Translations under genes and position numbers: made by a program
From: Pelagihabitans sp965238025
GTDB taxonomy: Bacteria; Bacteroidota; Bacteroidia; Flavobacteriales; Flavobacteriaceae
NCBI GenBank assembly: GCA_965238025.1
Contig: OZ250162.1
Span: 3,534,001-3,598,000 of the forward strand
Direction: 5' to 3'
DNA: 64,000 bases
The notes under the pieces: generated by a model
What the model saw: the letters and a program-made list of their open reading frames with translations, nothing else
What the model was told of the DNA's origin: nothing
Databases searched by the model: none
Shown here: positions 52,340-60,921 of the stretch, piece after piece
Numbering within the stretch: the first letter of the stretch is position 1
Layout of the letters: each line of letters opens with the position of its first letter

Positions 52340-52347
52340 TACATTTG
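52340..52347 (+). promoter_or_regulatory. Plus-strand -7 promoter element, facing an opposed promoter
   Basis: TACATTTG, exact TAnnTTTG, 101 bases before the ATG at 52449. Its inverse copy lies at 52397-52404. Confidence 0.55.
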
Positions 52348-52396
52348 TAGTCTCCCGTTCTTAAAGCATAACGCAAAAAAAAGCAGCAACGTGCTA

Positions 52397-52404
52397 CAAA
52401 TGTA
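52397..52404 (-). promoter_or_regulatory. Minus-strand -7 promoter element, facing an opposed promoter
   Basis: TACATTTG read on the minus strand, 64 bases before the ATG at 52332. With the element at 52340 it forms an inverted pair within TTACATTTGTAG / CTACAAATGTAA. Confidence 0.55.
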
Positions 52405-52448
52405 AAGAAATATCCCCCGTGCAATTGGGGAGCAAGTTAAAAAAAAAC

Positions 52449-53216
52449 ATGATTTTAAAAATAAAACATTTTGTTATATTTATAACTTTTGGCATTTTGT
52501 GTTCCTGTAAGGAAAATCCAATTGCCTTACACAATATTGAAGCAACCGAGATATTGATAGACTCTACTTTAGTGGGTGTAGACTCGATCGATAGCTTTGT
52601 TGCCCCTTATCGCAAGCGTATAAATCAGGTTCTGGATAGCGCCCTTGCCTATGCGCCCATAACTTTTAGCAAAACTGATGGTGTCTACAATAGTACCGCC
52701 GGTAATTTAATGGCCGATATTATTTTTGAACAGTCCAATCCCATTTTTAAATCCCGGACTGGAAAGAGTATTGATTTTGTTTTGCTTAATCACGGGGGCA
52801 TCCGTGCAGATATTTCAAAAGGAAAGGTAACGGCCAGGACGGCCTACGAAATAATGCCTTTTGAAAACACTGTAGTTGTGGTTGAACTTTCCGGGAAATC
52901 GGTTTCTAAACTAGTGGATTACCTTATTAAATCGAATAGGGCACACCCCATTTCAAAAGGCTTGCAGGTCATTTTAAACAAAAATGGAACTTTGCAACAA
53001 GTAAAGGTAAATGGCAAACCTTTAGACGAAAATCAAAATTATAATGTTGCTACCAGCAATTATTTGGTTACTGGTGGTGATAATATGGGTTTTTTTAGGG
53101 ATGGATTGGAAAAAACCGAAACCGACTACCTTATTCGGAATGCCATTATCGATTATTTTAAGAAGGTCGATACGCTAAGGGCGAAGATTGACGATAGGTA
53201 TTTTATAGTAAATTAA
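52449..53216 (+). CDS. 5'-nucleotidase, C-terminal domain protein (lipoprotein)
   Basis: A 255-residue lipoprotein (MILKIKHFVIFITFGILCSC, lipobox Cys). The start ATG 52449 is preferred over GTG 52419, which would put a basic tail before the signal peptide. It carries only the C-terminal domain of UshA-type 5'-nucleotidases, which binds the nucleobase: NHGGIRADISKGKVTARTAYEIMPFENTVVVVELSG, and GGDNMGFFRDGLEKTETDYLIRNAIIDY. The catalytic metallophosphatase half is the next gene on the same strand, after 124 bases, so the enzyme is split. Together they would hydrolyse extracellular nucleotides. Confidence 0.9.
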   Translation: MILKIKHFVIFITFGILCSCKENPIALHNIEATEILIDSTLVGVDSIDSFVAPYRKRINQVLDSALAYAPITFSKTDGVYNSTAGNLMADIIFEQSNPIFKSRTGKSIDFVLLNHGGIRADISKGKVTARTAYEIMPFENTVVVVELSGKSVSKLVDYLIKSNRAHPISKGLQVILNKNGTLQQVKVNGKPLDENQNYNVATSNYLVTGGDNMGFFRDGLEKTETDYLIRNAIIDYFKKVDTLRAKIDDRYFIVN

Positions 53217-53278
53217 ATAGCATGTTCAAGGTTTGAAATCATTCAAATCGACAATTTTATAAACGTATGTACGCCAAA

Positions 53279-53310
53279 CCCGCCCAAACGACTTCAGTCG
53301 GGCAGGCCTG
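53279..53310. repeat. Dispersed hairpin repeat, copy 2
   Basis: CGACTTCAGTCGGGCAGGC (53289-53307) is identical to the inverse strand of the repeat at 23871-23902. The flanking bases also agree over most of a 29-base window. It sits in the short gap between the two halves of the split nucleotidase. Confidence 0.8.
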
Positions 53311-53340
53311 TAGAGGCGTAAACAAAATGGAAGAGCCAGA

Positions 53341-54252
53341 ATGAAAAGAAGAAAATTTATTGGTAAAACTGCTGCGACGTCAGCCCTAATAGGTTTGGGT
53401 GGGCTTTCGTTTAACTCCTGCTTTAGACCGCATACAAAAAAAATAACCATTCTGCACACCAATGATGTGCACAGTCACATTGACCCCTTTCCAAACGATC
53501 ATGCGAGCTACGCTAATCTAGGTGGCTTGGCACGAAGGGCCACTTTGGTCGATACCATTCGAAAAGAAAATCCGAATACCCTTTTATTTGATGCCGGTGA
53601 TATTTTTCAGGGAACCCCCTATTTTAATTTTTATGGAGGTGAACTGGAATTCAAGTTGATGTCTATGCTAAAATATGATGCAGCCACCATTGGCAATCAC
53701 GACTTTGATAACGGCGTAGATGGCCTCTATGCACAATTGCCACATGCCAAATTCAAATTGATCAGTGCCAACTATGATTTTAGCAATACGCTTATGAACG
53801 GTCATGTAGAACCTTATACCATTTATGGGCTAGATGGGCTAAAAGTTGGAGTTTACGGGTTGGGAATACGACTTGAAGGGCTGGTAACCCAACGTTTGTT
53901 TAAGGAAACTAAATACTTAGATCCATTTGAAATTGCCCTTGATTGTGAGCGCAAATTGAAAACTGAGGAACAATGTGATATTATCGTCTGTCTTTCTCAT
54001 TTAGGGTATAAATACGAATCTGAAAGCAGACCGGATGATCTTACGCTGGCGTCAAAAACCAAATACACCAACCTCATCATCGGGGGCCATACCCATACTT
54101 TTTTAGAGCAACCGACAATCGTAAAAAATGCAGCTGGTGACAACGTCCTGGTAAATCAAGTTGGTTGTTATGGACTGAATTTAGGGCGTATCGATTTCTA
54201 TTTTGATGATGCGAAAAACCTGAGCGCCAATGGGGTTTCTATTAAGGTATAA
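53341..54252 (+). CDS. 5'-nucleotidase, metallophosphatase domain protein
   Basis: A 303-residue protein with the catalytic half of a UshA-type 5'-nucleotidase. It begins MKRRKFIGKTAATSALIGLGG, which is a Tat-type signal with a twin arginine and lipobox-like Cys. The di-metal site is complete: ILHTNDVHSHIDP, LFDAGDIFQGTP, TIGNHDFDNGVDG and LIIGGHTHTF. The substrate-binding C-terminal domain is absent here and encoded in the gene upstream. Export by Tat for one half and by Sec for the other (which has a Sec lipoprotein signal) is notable. Confidence 0.92.
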   Translation: MKRRKFIGKTAATSALIGLGGLSFNSCFRPHTKKITILHTNDVHSHIDPFPNDHASYANLGGLARRATLVDTIRKENPNTLLFDAGDIFQGTPYFNFYGGELEFKLMSMLKYDAATIGNHDFDNGVDGLYAQLPHAKFKLISANYDFSNTLMNGHVEPYTIYGLDGLKVGVYGLGIRLEGLVTQRLFKETKYLDPFEIALDCERKLKTEEQCDIIVCLSHLGYKYESESRPDDLTLASKTKYTNLIIGGHTHTFLEQPTIVKNAAGDNVLVNQVGCYGLNLGRIDFYFDDAKNLSANGVSIKV

Positions 54253-54263
54253 TAGCTTTTGAA

Positions 54264-54728
54264 ATGATACGGCTGGAAAGAACAAATTCCCAAAACCCCG
54301 ATTTTATTGCCCTTGTTGCCCTGCTGGATGCCGATTTAGCACAACGCGATGGTGCGGATCATGCCTTTTATAATCAATTTAACAGCATTCAAGATCTACG
54401 ATATGCCTTGGTTGCCTACGATAAAGAAATAGCGGTAGGTTGTGGTGTTATAAAGCCCTTTGATCCAACAACTGTAGAAGTAAAACGCATGTACGTGCTG
54501 CCTGATCAAAGAGGAAAGCAGATTGCAACCCATATTTTAAATGATTTGGAAATATGGGCTTCAGCATTGAACTATAAACGTTGCATTCTTGAAACTGGAA
54601 AGCGCCAACCGGAAGCCATTGCACTATATCAAAAAAATGGATACACAATTATTCCCAACTATGGGCAGTATCAAGGGATTGAGAATAGTGTTTGCTTTGA
54701 GAAAATCATCCAATACACTGGGTCTTGA
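54264..54728 (+). CDS. GNAT family N-acetyltransferase
   Basis: A 154-residue acetyltransferase. The acetyl-CoA pocket is MYVLPDQRGKQIATHILNDLEIWA (R/Q-x-x-G-x-G/A motif, about 75-98), followed by YKRCILETGKRQPEAIALYQKNGYTIIPNYG, the typical last strand and helix. The substrate is unknown; relatives of this size often modify amino acids or small molecules. It begins 12 bases after the nucleotidase gene and may be cotranscribed, though no functional link is evident. Confidence 0.88.
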   Translation: MIRLERTNSQNPDFIALVALLDADLAQRDGADHAFYNQFNSIQDLRYALVAYDKEIAVGCGVIKPFDPTTVEVKRMYVLPDQRGKQIATHILNDLEIWASALNYKRCILETGKRQPEAIALYQKNGYTIIPNYGQYQGIENSVCFEKIIQYTGS

Positions 54729-54737
54729 CAATATAAA

Positions 54738-55319
54738 TTAAGGTCGCAACCAAATATCGGGATTCAGGTGAAACATCCGCTTCCATCCTTGAACAGACTC
54801 GTCATCATATAAGTTCGGATATGGGAAAGGTGTAGTAATGGCATAATGCAGATGTGGTGGTTTGCCCTTCGCATTACCAGTATCCCCAACGGTACCTATC
54901 ACTGCTCCTCTTTTCAAGGGTTTAAAAACAAAGGTTTTGATTTCATCCAAATGCGCGTAGTAGTGAAAACGCCATTTTGGGCCCAGTACCATGACGGACT
55001 TCCCTCCCTTTCCGCCTTCATAGGTATACACAACAATTCCATTGGTAGCCGCGACAACATCGGTACCCTTGTCGGCAAAAATATCGATCCCTTTATGGGT
55101 AATGGAAGTTCCCCAAGGATAGGCCCAAAATGATTTAACATCCCAACTTTTGGTAGTGGCATCTTTTACGGGGATAATCATATGTTGGGGTAACAAAAAT
55201 CCAATACCGACCAGAACCATGGGTATCCAAAACCATTTTCGCATGCTCCGATTGCGTACCAAAAATGCAATACTAGTAAGTAAGGCATACCAAAATCGTC
55301 TTGTGGTGTTGGTTATCAT
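54738..55319 (-). CDS. M23 family metallopeptidase, membrane-anchored
   Basis: A 193-residue protein with an N-terminal membrane helix (RKWFWIPMVLVGIGFLLP) and a LytM/M23 peptidase domain: HKGIDIFADKGTDVVAATNGIV, with His and Asp of the zinc site, HYYAHLDEI, and KPPHLHYAI with the two catalytic His. It would cut peptidoglycan cross-links or act on other envelope peptides. The first 25 residues are basic and could be skipped if MRKWF is the real start. Convergent with the acetyltransferase gene. Confidence 0.88.
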   Translation of the reverse strand: MITNTTRRFWYALLTSIAFLVRNRSMRKWFWIPMVLVGIGFLLPQHMIIPVKDATTKSWDVKSFWAYPWGTSITHKGIDIFADKGTDVVAATNGIVVYTYEGGKGGKSVMVLGPKWRFHYYAHLDEIKTFVFKPLKRGAVIGTVGDTGNAKGKPPHLHYAITTPFPYPNLYDDESVQGWKRMFHLNPDIWLRP

Positions 55320-55343
55320 GTTTAAATCATTAGTACCGCAGGA

Positions 55344-57338
55344 TTATACCATCGCGAGAAAATCATTTTCAGAAATAATCGGAACACCGAGGTTTTCAGC
55401 TTTGGTACGTTTACTAGGCCCCATTTTATCACCGGCCACTAAATAAGTGGTCTTTGAGGAAATACTGGAACTTACTTTCCCCCCATTGTCTTCTATAAGT
55501 TTTTTCAATTCGGTTCTACTTAGGGTCTCGAACACCCCAGAAACGACAATTGCCATTCCTTTTAACTTATCCGTTTGATTTTCCAATTGGGCTTCTGATA
55601 ATGAAAATTGTACCCCATATTCCTTAAGTCGGTCTATAATGGTTCGATTATTTTCATTACTAAAAAATTCCTCCACCGAATGGGCGATACGTTCCCCTAT
55701 CTCATCTACAGCCGTTAATTCTTCTACAGAAGCGCTCATCAACGCATCAATATTCTTATAGGCCTTGGCCAATTTCTTGGCAACGGTCTCTCCAACAAAC
55801 CGAATGCCCAGAGCGAACATGACCCTTTCAAACGGGATCTTTACGGAATCGGCAACTCCGTTTACTAAATTCTCTGCAGATTTCTCTGCCATACGTTCTA
55901 AGGGCATTATCTGCTCCTTGGTCAAGGTGTACAAATCAGCGTAGTTGGTAATGAGCCCCTCATTAAATAATAAGGTAACCGTTTCACCGCCCATTCCTTC
56001 AATATCCATTGCCTTGCGGGAAATATAATGTTGGATCCTCCCTGTAATTTGAGGGGGACAACCATAATAATTAATACAATAATGTTTGGCATCACCTTCT
56101 GTACGTATCAAAGGGGTAGCACATTCAGGACACTGATCTATATATTTGGTCTCGACCGAATCTTGAGGTCGTTTACCAAAATCTACCCTTATTATTTTTG
56201 GAATGATTTCCCCTCCTTTTTCAACGAAGACCGTATCCCCTTCACGAATATCAAATTTTGCGATTTGGTCCGCATTGTGTAAAGAGGCCCTTTTTACTGT
56301 TGTTCCTGCCAATAAAACGGGCTGAAGGTTGGCCACCGGGGTTATCGCCCCTGTTCGCCCAACTTGATAGGTGATTTCGTTTAAGACTGTAGAAACCTGC
56401 TCTGCCTTAAATTTATAAGCCATAGCCCACCGAGGGGATTTTGAAGTAAAGCCTAGCTCATCCTGTTGTTGTAGATTATTTACTTTTACGACAACGCCAT
56501 CAGTCTCATAGGGTAAATCATGTCTTTTCACATCCCAGTGCTCAACAAAGTCCATAACCTCTTGGGTGGTTGTACAAAGTTTTGCCACAGTCGGGACCTT
56601 AAAGCCCCATTCCCTTGCCTTTTCGAGCATTTGCCATTGCGAATCGATACCCGTATCATCACCTACTATTCCGTACAAAAGACAATCTAAGGGACGCTGG
56701 GCGACAGCTGCGCTATCTTGTAGTTTTAAACTACCAGAGGCCGTATTTCTAGGATTCATATAGGGATCTTCTCCATTTTCTATGCGTTCCTCATTCATTT
56801 TGGCAAAGCCTTCGAGAGGCAACACAATTTCTCCACGAATATCAAACTTGGGAGGATAGTTGCCCTTCAGCTGCAAGGGTACCGACTTAATGGTTTTAAT
56901 ATTAGTGGTCACATCATCGCCTTGTGTACCATCGCCTCTTGTGACCGCTCTAATAAGTTTGCCATCTTCATAGGTCAGGTTTATAGAGGCACCATCGTAT
57001 TTTAGTTCGCAGGTAAAGGTAACTTGAACATCGCCCAAGACCCGTTGAATACGTTTTTCCCAATCTTCCAGATCTTCCTTGGAATATGAGTTATCCAAGG
57101 AATACATGCGATGGTTATGTACCACCGTATTGAAGTTTTTGGTCACCTCACCCCCTACCCGTAATGTGGGGGATGTTGGATCGTGAAACTCCGGATGTTT
57201 TTCTTCCAGAACCTGTAGTTCTTTCAACTTCATATCGAACTCATAATCCGAAATTGTTGGATTATCGAGTACATAATAATTATGGTTGTGGGTACGCAAC
57301 TCTTTTCGCAATGATTCTATTTGAGTTTTTACTTCCAT
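55344..57338 (-). CDS. ligA: NAD-dependent DNA ligase
   Basis: A 664-residue LigA. The start MEVKTQIESLRKEL at 57338 fits the family; the longer frame to 57419 overlaps the LOG gene and has no homology sense. Domains: Ia with YYVLDNPTISDYEFD, the adenylation domain with the AMP lysine in CELKYDGASINL, OB fold, zinc finger (CPECATPL, HYCINYYGC), helix-hairpin-helix (EELTAVDEIGERIAHSVEEFF) and C-terminal BRCT (LKGMAIVVSGVFETLSRTELKKLIEDNGG). It seals nicks in replication and repair. All elements are intact. Confidence 0.97.
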   Translation of the reverse strand: MEVKTQIESLRKELRTHNHNYYVLDNPTISDYEFDMKLKELQVLEEKHPEFHDPTSPTLRVGGEVTKNFNTVVHNHRMYSLDNSYSKEDLEDWEKRIQRVLGDVQVTFTCELKYDGASINLTYEDGKLIRAVTRGDGTQGDDVTTNIKTIKSVPLQLKGNYPPKFDIRGEIVLPLEGFAKMNEERIENGEDPYMNPRNTASGSLKLQDSAAVAQRPLDCLLYGIVGDDTGIDSQWQMLEKAREWGFKVPTVAKLCTTTQEVMDFVEHWDVKRHDLPYETDGVVVKVNNLQQQDELGFTSKSPRWAMAYKFKAEQVSTVLNEITYQVGRTGAITPVANLQPVLLAGTTVKRASLHNADQIAKFDIREGDTVFVEKGGEIIPKIIRVDFGKRPQDSVETKYIDQCPECATPLIRTEGDAKHYCINYYGCPPQITGRIQHYISRKAMDIEGMGGETVTLLFNEGLITNYADLYTLTKEQIMPLERMAEKSAENLVNGVADSVKIPFERVMFALGIRFVGETVAKKLAKAYKNIDALMSASVEELTAVDEIGERIAHSVEEFFSNENNRTIIDRLKEYGVQFSLSEAQLENQTDKLKGMAIVVSGVFETLSRTELKKLIEDNGGKVSSSISSKTTYLVAGDKMGPSKRTKAENLGVPIISENDFLAMV

Positions 57339-57345
57339 AAATAAG

Positions 57346-57927
57346 CTATAACTGGTTCTTTTTAATCCATTTTGGTGTTGGCAGAGGCCGGTAGTTTTCC
57401 ATTTTTTCCAGCAGTCCAACTACTGAATCATCTACTAAAAGCATATCATAGTTCTCTTGCTTTAGAAATCCCTTGGTGACCATTTTCCGGAGCATCTTTA
57501 GCAAATCATCATAAAAGCCATTGGTATTCAACAACCCGATAGGTTTTTGGTGCAGTCCGAGCTGGGCCCAGGTTATCATTTCGAATAATTCTTCTAAAGT
57601 CCCGAAACCGCCTGGTAAGGTGATAATACCATCCGTTAATTCATGCATCAATAGTTTACGTTCATGCATATTTTCAGTGATAATCAACTCGGTTAAACCG
57701 GAATGAACAACTTCCTTTACTTTTAAAAAGTCGGGAATCACCCCTATTACTTTTCCATGGGCATCTAAGGTACCTTGTGCAACAGCACCCATGACACCGA
57801 TTTTAGCACCACCATAAACCAGTGTTATTTTTTCGTTTGCCAGAATTCGACCAAGTTCAGACGCGGCCTTCAAAACATCCAGGTCATTGCCCTCACTACT
57901 TCCGCAAAATACTACGATACTTCTCAT
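57346..57927 (-). CDS. LOG family (TIGR00730) Rossmann-fold protein
   Basis: A 193-residue LOG-family protein. The family marker PGGFGTLEELFEMITWAQLG (about 104-123) and the start VVFCGSSEGND with GGAKIGVMGAVAQGTLDAHG are clear. LOG proteins are cytokinin-type phosphoribohydrolases; in bacteria they hydrolyse nucleoside monophosphates such as AMP, and the biological role is often unclear. It lies seven bases upstream of ligA and likely shares its transcript. Confidence 0.93.
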   Translation of the reverse strand: MRSIVVFCGSSEGNDLDVLKAASELGRILANEKITLVYGGAKIGVMGAVAQGTLDAHGKVIGVIPDFLKVKEVVHSGLTELIITENMHERKLLMHELTDGIITLPGGFGTLEELFEMITWAQLGLHQKPIGLLNTNGFYDDLLKMLRKMVTKGFLKQENYDMLLVDDSVVGLLEKMENYRPLPTPKWIKKNQL

Positions 57928-57974
57928 CCGCTACTTCTTAACCTTCCCAAATGGGATAGGGAATTTCAATTTAG

Positions 57975-58847
57975 TCAATCTTCAATTTCTTTACCCTTTA
58001 AAAAACTACTTCTGATCATTCTGTCTTTGCCAAAAAAATCTTTTCGCAGTTCAATTTCTGAAAAATTATGCGCTTCTAATAGTGAGGTCGTTTCTTTCCC
58101 CAAATATTGGTTTATTTCTAGAAATAGTCTTCCGTTTTTTGATAAGTTCTTTTTGGCGAAATGGGCGATGCTTTTGTAAAACACCAAAGGGTTTTCGTCC
58201 TGGACAAAAAGCGCGATTTGCGGCTCATGATCCAAAACGTTTTTTCGTATCCCGATCTTTTCCAACTCTCGAACATAGGGAGGGTTGGAAACAATTATAT
58301 CAAATTTTACCCCCATATCGTCTAACAGTAAGATATCACCTTGCGTAAAAGTTACATCCGCTTTGTTTTTAAGCACATTTTCCCGGGCCAATTTTAGGGC
58401 GTTTTCTGAAATATCCATGGCATACACCTTTGCCTGAGGCAATTCCTTGGCAAGTGAAACCGCAATGCAACCGCTGCCGGTACCGATATCAAGAATAGTA
58501 ATTTCCGATTCGTGGGATGTGATATCATCCAAAATCCATCGTACAAGTTCTTCGGTTTCAGGACGGGGTATCAATACATTCTCGTTGACCAAAAAATCAA
58601 GTCCCATAAAATTGGTTTTCCCAATAATATATTGAACAGGGCGTTGCAATTTTAATTGGGACAGCGCTTCAAACAGGGGCTGTTCATCTTCCTTCGTTAC
58701 CACATACTGAGGTTGAAACGCTAAAACAAAGCGTTCTAAGCCAAGTAATTCTTCAATCAACAAATAAAAAAAACTAGCTGCCTCTTCTTTCGAATAAATA
58801 TCGTCGAGTTCTTTGTGATAGATGGTTTTTATCTCTTTTAAAAGCAT
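57975..58847 (-). CDS. prmC: Peptide chain release factor glutamine methyltransferase
   Basis: A 290-residue AdoMet-dependent methyltransferase that methylates the GGQ glutamine of release factors RF1 and RF2. The N-terminal helical domain (YSKEEAASFFYLLIEELL, QYIIGKTNFMGLDFLVNENVLIPRPETEELVRWI) precedes the SAM motif ILDIGTGSGCIAVSLAKELP, and the glutamine-binding NPPY motif IIVSNPPYVRELE is present. Length is normal. It is transcribed on the minus strand and begins 11 bases after the acetyltransferase gene stop. Confidence 0.95.
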   Translation of the reverse strand: MLLKEIKTIYHKELDDIYSKEEAASFFYLLIEELLGLERFVLAFQPQYVVTKEDEQPLFEALSQLKLQRPVQYIIGKTNFMGLDFLVNENVLIPRPETEELVRWILDDITSHESEITILDIGTGSGCIAVSLAKELPQAKVYAMDISENALKLARENVLKNKADVTFTQGDILLLDDMGVKFDIIVSNPPYVRELEKIGIRKNVLDHEPQIALFVQDENPLVFYKSIAHFAKKNLSKNGRLFLEINQYLGKETTSLLEAHNFSEIELRKDFFGKDRMIRSSFLKGKEIED

Positions 58848-58857
58848 ATATCAAGAA

Positions 58858-59349
58858 TCACAATTCCTTTATCATAAATACTGGGCAGGAATAGTGCCCG
58901 GTGTTTCCCATGCGGGTAGCAATATGGGTAAAGCCAAATCTCTGGTAAAGCTTTTGAGCAGCTTCCATCGTAGGCATGGTCTCTAAATATATTTTTTCAA
59001 AACCGAATTCCTTTGCACGATCCAGACAAGTTTTTAGCATTAAGGCACCAATACCCTTACCCCTAGCGCTCTTTAAAAAATACATTTTTTGCAACTCACA
59101 AACGTTACCCTTATAATTCTCTAATTGAGCTACTCCTGCGCAACCTAGGATTTTTCCATCTTCTTCGACCACAAAATAGGTTGCTTTGGGTGCATTATAG
59201 TTCTCGAACATACATTCTAAGGCTTTATCTGCATAAGCAGTACCAACCTTAGGCGCTCCTAAATCTAACAGTACCTCACGAATAACTGCGGCAACCCGCG
59301 GATTATCTTCTTGACGAATTTCTCTAATTACCACATTGTCGACATCCAT
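58858..59349 (-). CDS. GNAT family N-acetyltransferase
   Basis: A 163-residue acetyltransferase with NVVIREIRQEDNPRVAAVIREVL at the start, ILGCAGVAQLENYKGNVCELQKMYFLKSARGKGIGALMLKTCLDRAKEFGF (acetyl-CoA loop ARGKGIG) and MPTMEAAQKLYQRFGFTHIATRMG at the end. The pattern recalls the general GNAT enzymes that act on small molecules or protein N-termini, but the substrate is unknown. Upstream of prmC on the same strand, 10 bases apart, so cotranscribed. Confidence 0.9.
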   Translation of the reverse strand: MDVDNVVIREIRQEDNPRVAAVIREVLLDLGAPKVGTAYADKALECMFENYNAPKATYFVVEEDGKILGCAGVAQLENYKGNVCELQKMYFLKSARGKGIGALMLKTCLDRAKEFGFEKIYLETMPTMEAAQKLYQRFGFTHIATRMGNTGHYSCPVFMIKEL

Positions 59350-59372
59350 TAAAATAGTAGGTTTTTAAATTA

Positions 59373-59380
59373 TATTTTTG
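59373..59380 (+). promoter_or_regulatory. Bacteroidota -7 promoter element
   Basis: TATTTTTG, exact TAnnTTTG, 25 bases before ATG 59406. Supports the later ATG over the GTG at 59385. Confidence 0.6.
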
Positions 59381-59405
59381 CAGTGTGAATATACATTATA
59401 AAAAG

Positions 59406-59867
59406 ATGCGGAAAACCATTTTGTTCCTCGTACTACTGATTACATTTTCGGGCTGTCAATTGACGGAAAAACCTGAATTCGTTCGTATTGAAAATATAGA
59501 TGTGGTTCGGGCAGATCTGGATAGCGTAAAACTAAAGGCCAATGCCATTTTTCTAAACCACAATCACTTGGGTGGTTCTTTGACCACCGATAAAATAGAG
59601 GTCCTTGTTGATGAAAAACATATAGCGACTGTTTCTTCTGAGGAATTTAAGGTCCCGGCAAAAGACGAATTCTCTGTGCCTTTAACGGTTAATTTTTCGG
59701 CAATGCAGTTATTGGAAAAGGAGAATAGCGGTATTTTGGGCAGTATTTTAAAGCAGGTACTAAATAGAAAGGTTGTGGTAACTTTTAGAGGAAATTTGGA
59801 GTATAAGGTGGTTGGGTTTTCTTCTACCTACCCCATAGATCATACGGAAGAAATTGAAATCAAATAA
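59406..59867 (+). CDS. LEA14-like (WHy domain) lipoprotein
   Basis: A 153-residue lipoprotein (MRKTILFLVLLITFSGC, Cys17). The mature part is a single beta-sandwich of the LEA14/WHy family: VKLKANAIFLNHNHLGGSLTTDKIEVLVDEKHIATVSSEEFKVPAKDEFSVPLTVNFSA. Such proteins in bacteria are thought to act in stress tolerance or cell-envelope stability; the role here is not defined. It is followed by ribD, whose alternative starts overlap or touch its stop codon, so the two are coupled. Confidence 0.87.
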   Translation: MRKTILFLVLLITFSGCQLTEKPEFVRIENIDVVRADLDSVKLKANAIFLNHNHLGGSLTTDKIEVLVDEKHIATVSSEEFKVPAKDEFSVPLTVNFSAMQLLEKENSGILGSILKQVLNRKVVVTFRGNLEYKVVGFSSTYPIDHTEEIEIK

Positions 59868-60921
59868 ATTGACCGGACATCATACATACATGCGAAGGGC
59901 CTTACAGCTGGCAAAATCCGGCAAGGGTGAGGTCTTGCCCAACCCTAGTGTTGGTTGTGTCATCGTTTATAAGGGTCAGATTATTGGGGAAGGTTTTACC
60001 AGTGCCTATGGTGGTCCGCATGCTGAAGTCAATGCTATCAATTCAGTTGCCGATAAGACATTATTGACAAGTGCAACATTGTATGTAACCCTAGAACCTT
60101 GTTCGCACTATGGGCAGACACCGCCTTGTGCAGATCTTATCGTTGCAAATAAAATTCCAAGAGTAGTTGTCGGAATCAAGGATCCAAATTTGAAGGTGTC
60201 GGGAAAAGGAATTCAAAAGTTAGAAACGGCCAGCTGTGAGGTCATTTCTGGAATTATGGAAGAGCAGTGCCGTGAACATCACAGGCGCTTTCTGACCTAT
60301 CAAGAAAAAAAACGCCCCTATATTATCCTAAAATGGGCGGAGACCAAAGACGGATTCATTGCCCCTTCGGCAAAAAAAAGAGCTGCAACGCCCGAACCTT
60401 TTTGGATAACAAATCGAAAATCCCGCCAATTAGTCCACCAATGGCGTTCTGAGGAACAAGCAATTTTAGTTGGCACTAACACGGTTTTACAGGACAATCC
60501 TAAGCTCAATGTTCGGGAATGGGAAGGAAAAGATCCCATACGAGTGGTTTTGGACAGGGGCCTTAAGATAACATCTGACTTTCATGTTCTGGATAAAAGC
60601 ACCCTTACTCTTGTACTCACCGAAGCAGAAGATGCATCGCGCCACCTAAAAGGAATCAATTATGAGGTAATCCGTTTTTCAAAAGACCTGATTATGCAGG
60701 TCGTCACTAAATTATATCAAAACAAGATTACAAGTGTTTTGGTGGAAGGCGGCGCCCAGACCTTACAATCCTTTATTGATGCTGGTTTATGGGACGAAGC
60801 TCGGGTCTTTGTTGGAAATCGCAACTTTAAGGAAGGAATAAAAGCCCCTAAATTTTTGAGAACGCCTGAACGTACTGAACAAATCGACTCGGACATACTT
60901 ACCTTATATAGTAATGATTAA
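59854..60921 (+). CDS. ribD: Bifunctional riboflavin biosynthesis protein RibD
   Basis: A 355-residue enzyme for two steps of riboflavin synthesis: deamination of the pyrimidine and reduction of the ribose. The deaminase half has the zinc site HAEVNAI and EPCSHYGQTPPCADLI; the reductase half starts near RPYIILKWAETKDGFIAP, with SRQLVHQWRSEEQAILVGTNTVLQDNP and LVEGGAQTLQSF. The start is uncertain: TTG 59854 or TTG 59869 (right after the previous stop) gives the family-typical HHTYMRRALQLA lead; ATG 59890 would remove part of it. Translation is probably coupled to the lipoprotein gene. Confidence 0.93.
   Translation: MKSNKLTGHHTYMRRALQLAKSGKGEVLPNPSVGCVIVYKGQIIGEGFTSAYGGPHAEVNAINSVADKTLLTSATLYVTLEPCSHYGQTPPCADLIVANKIPRVVVGIKDPNLKVSGKGIQKLETASCEVISGIMEEQCREHHRRFLTYQEKKRPYIILKWAETKDGFIAPSAKKRAATPEPFWITNRKSRQLVHQWRSEEQAILVGTNTVLQDNPKLNVREWEGKDPIRVVLDRGLKITSDFHVLDKSTLTLVLTEAEDASRHLKGINYEVIRFSKDLIMQVVTKLYQNKITSVLVEGGAQTLQSFIDAGLWDEARVFVGNRNFKEGIKAPKFLRTPERTEQIDSDILTLYSND

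Noticed and set aside
57339..57419. Longer ligA start
   Set aside because: The extra 27 codons overlap the end of the LOG gene and show no ligase similarity.
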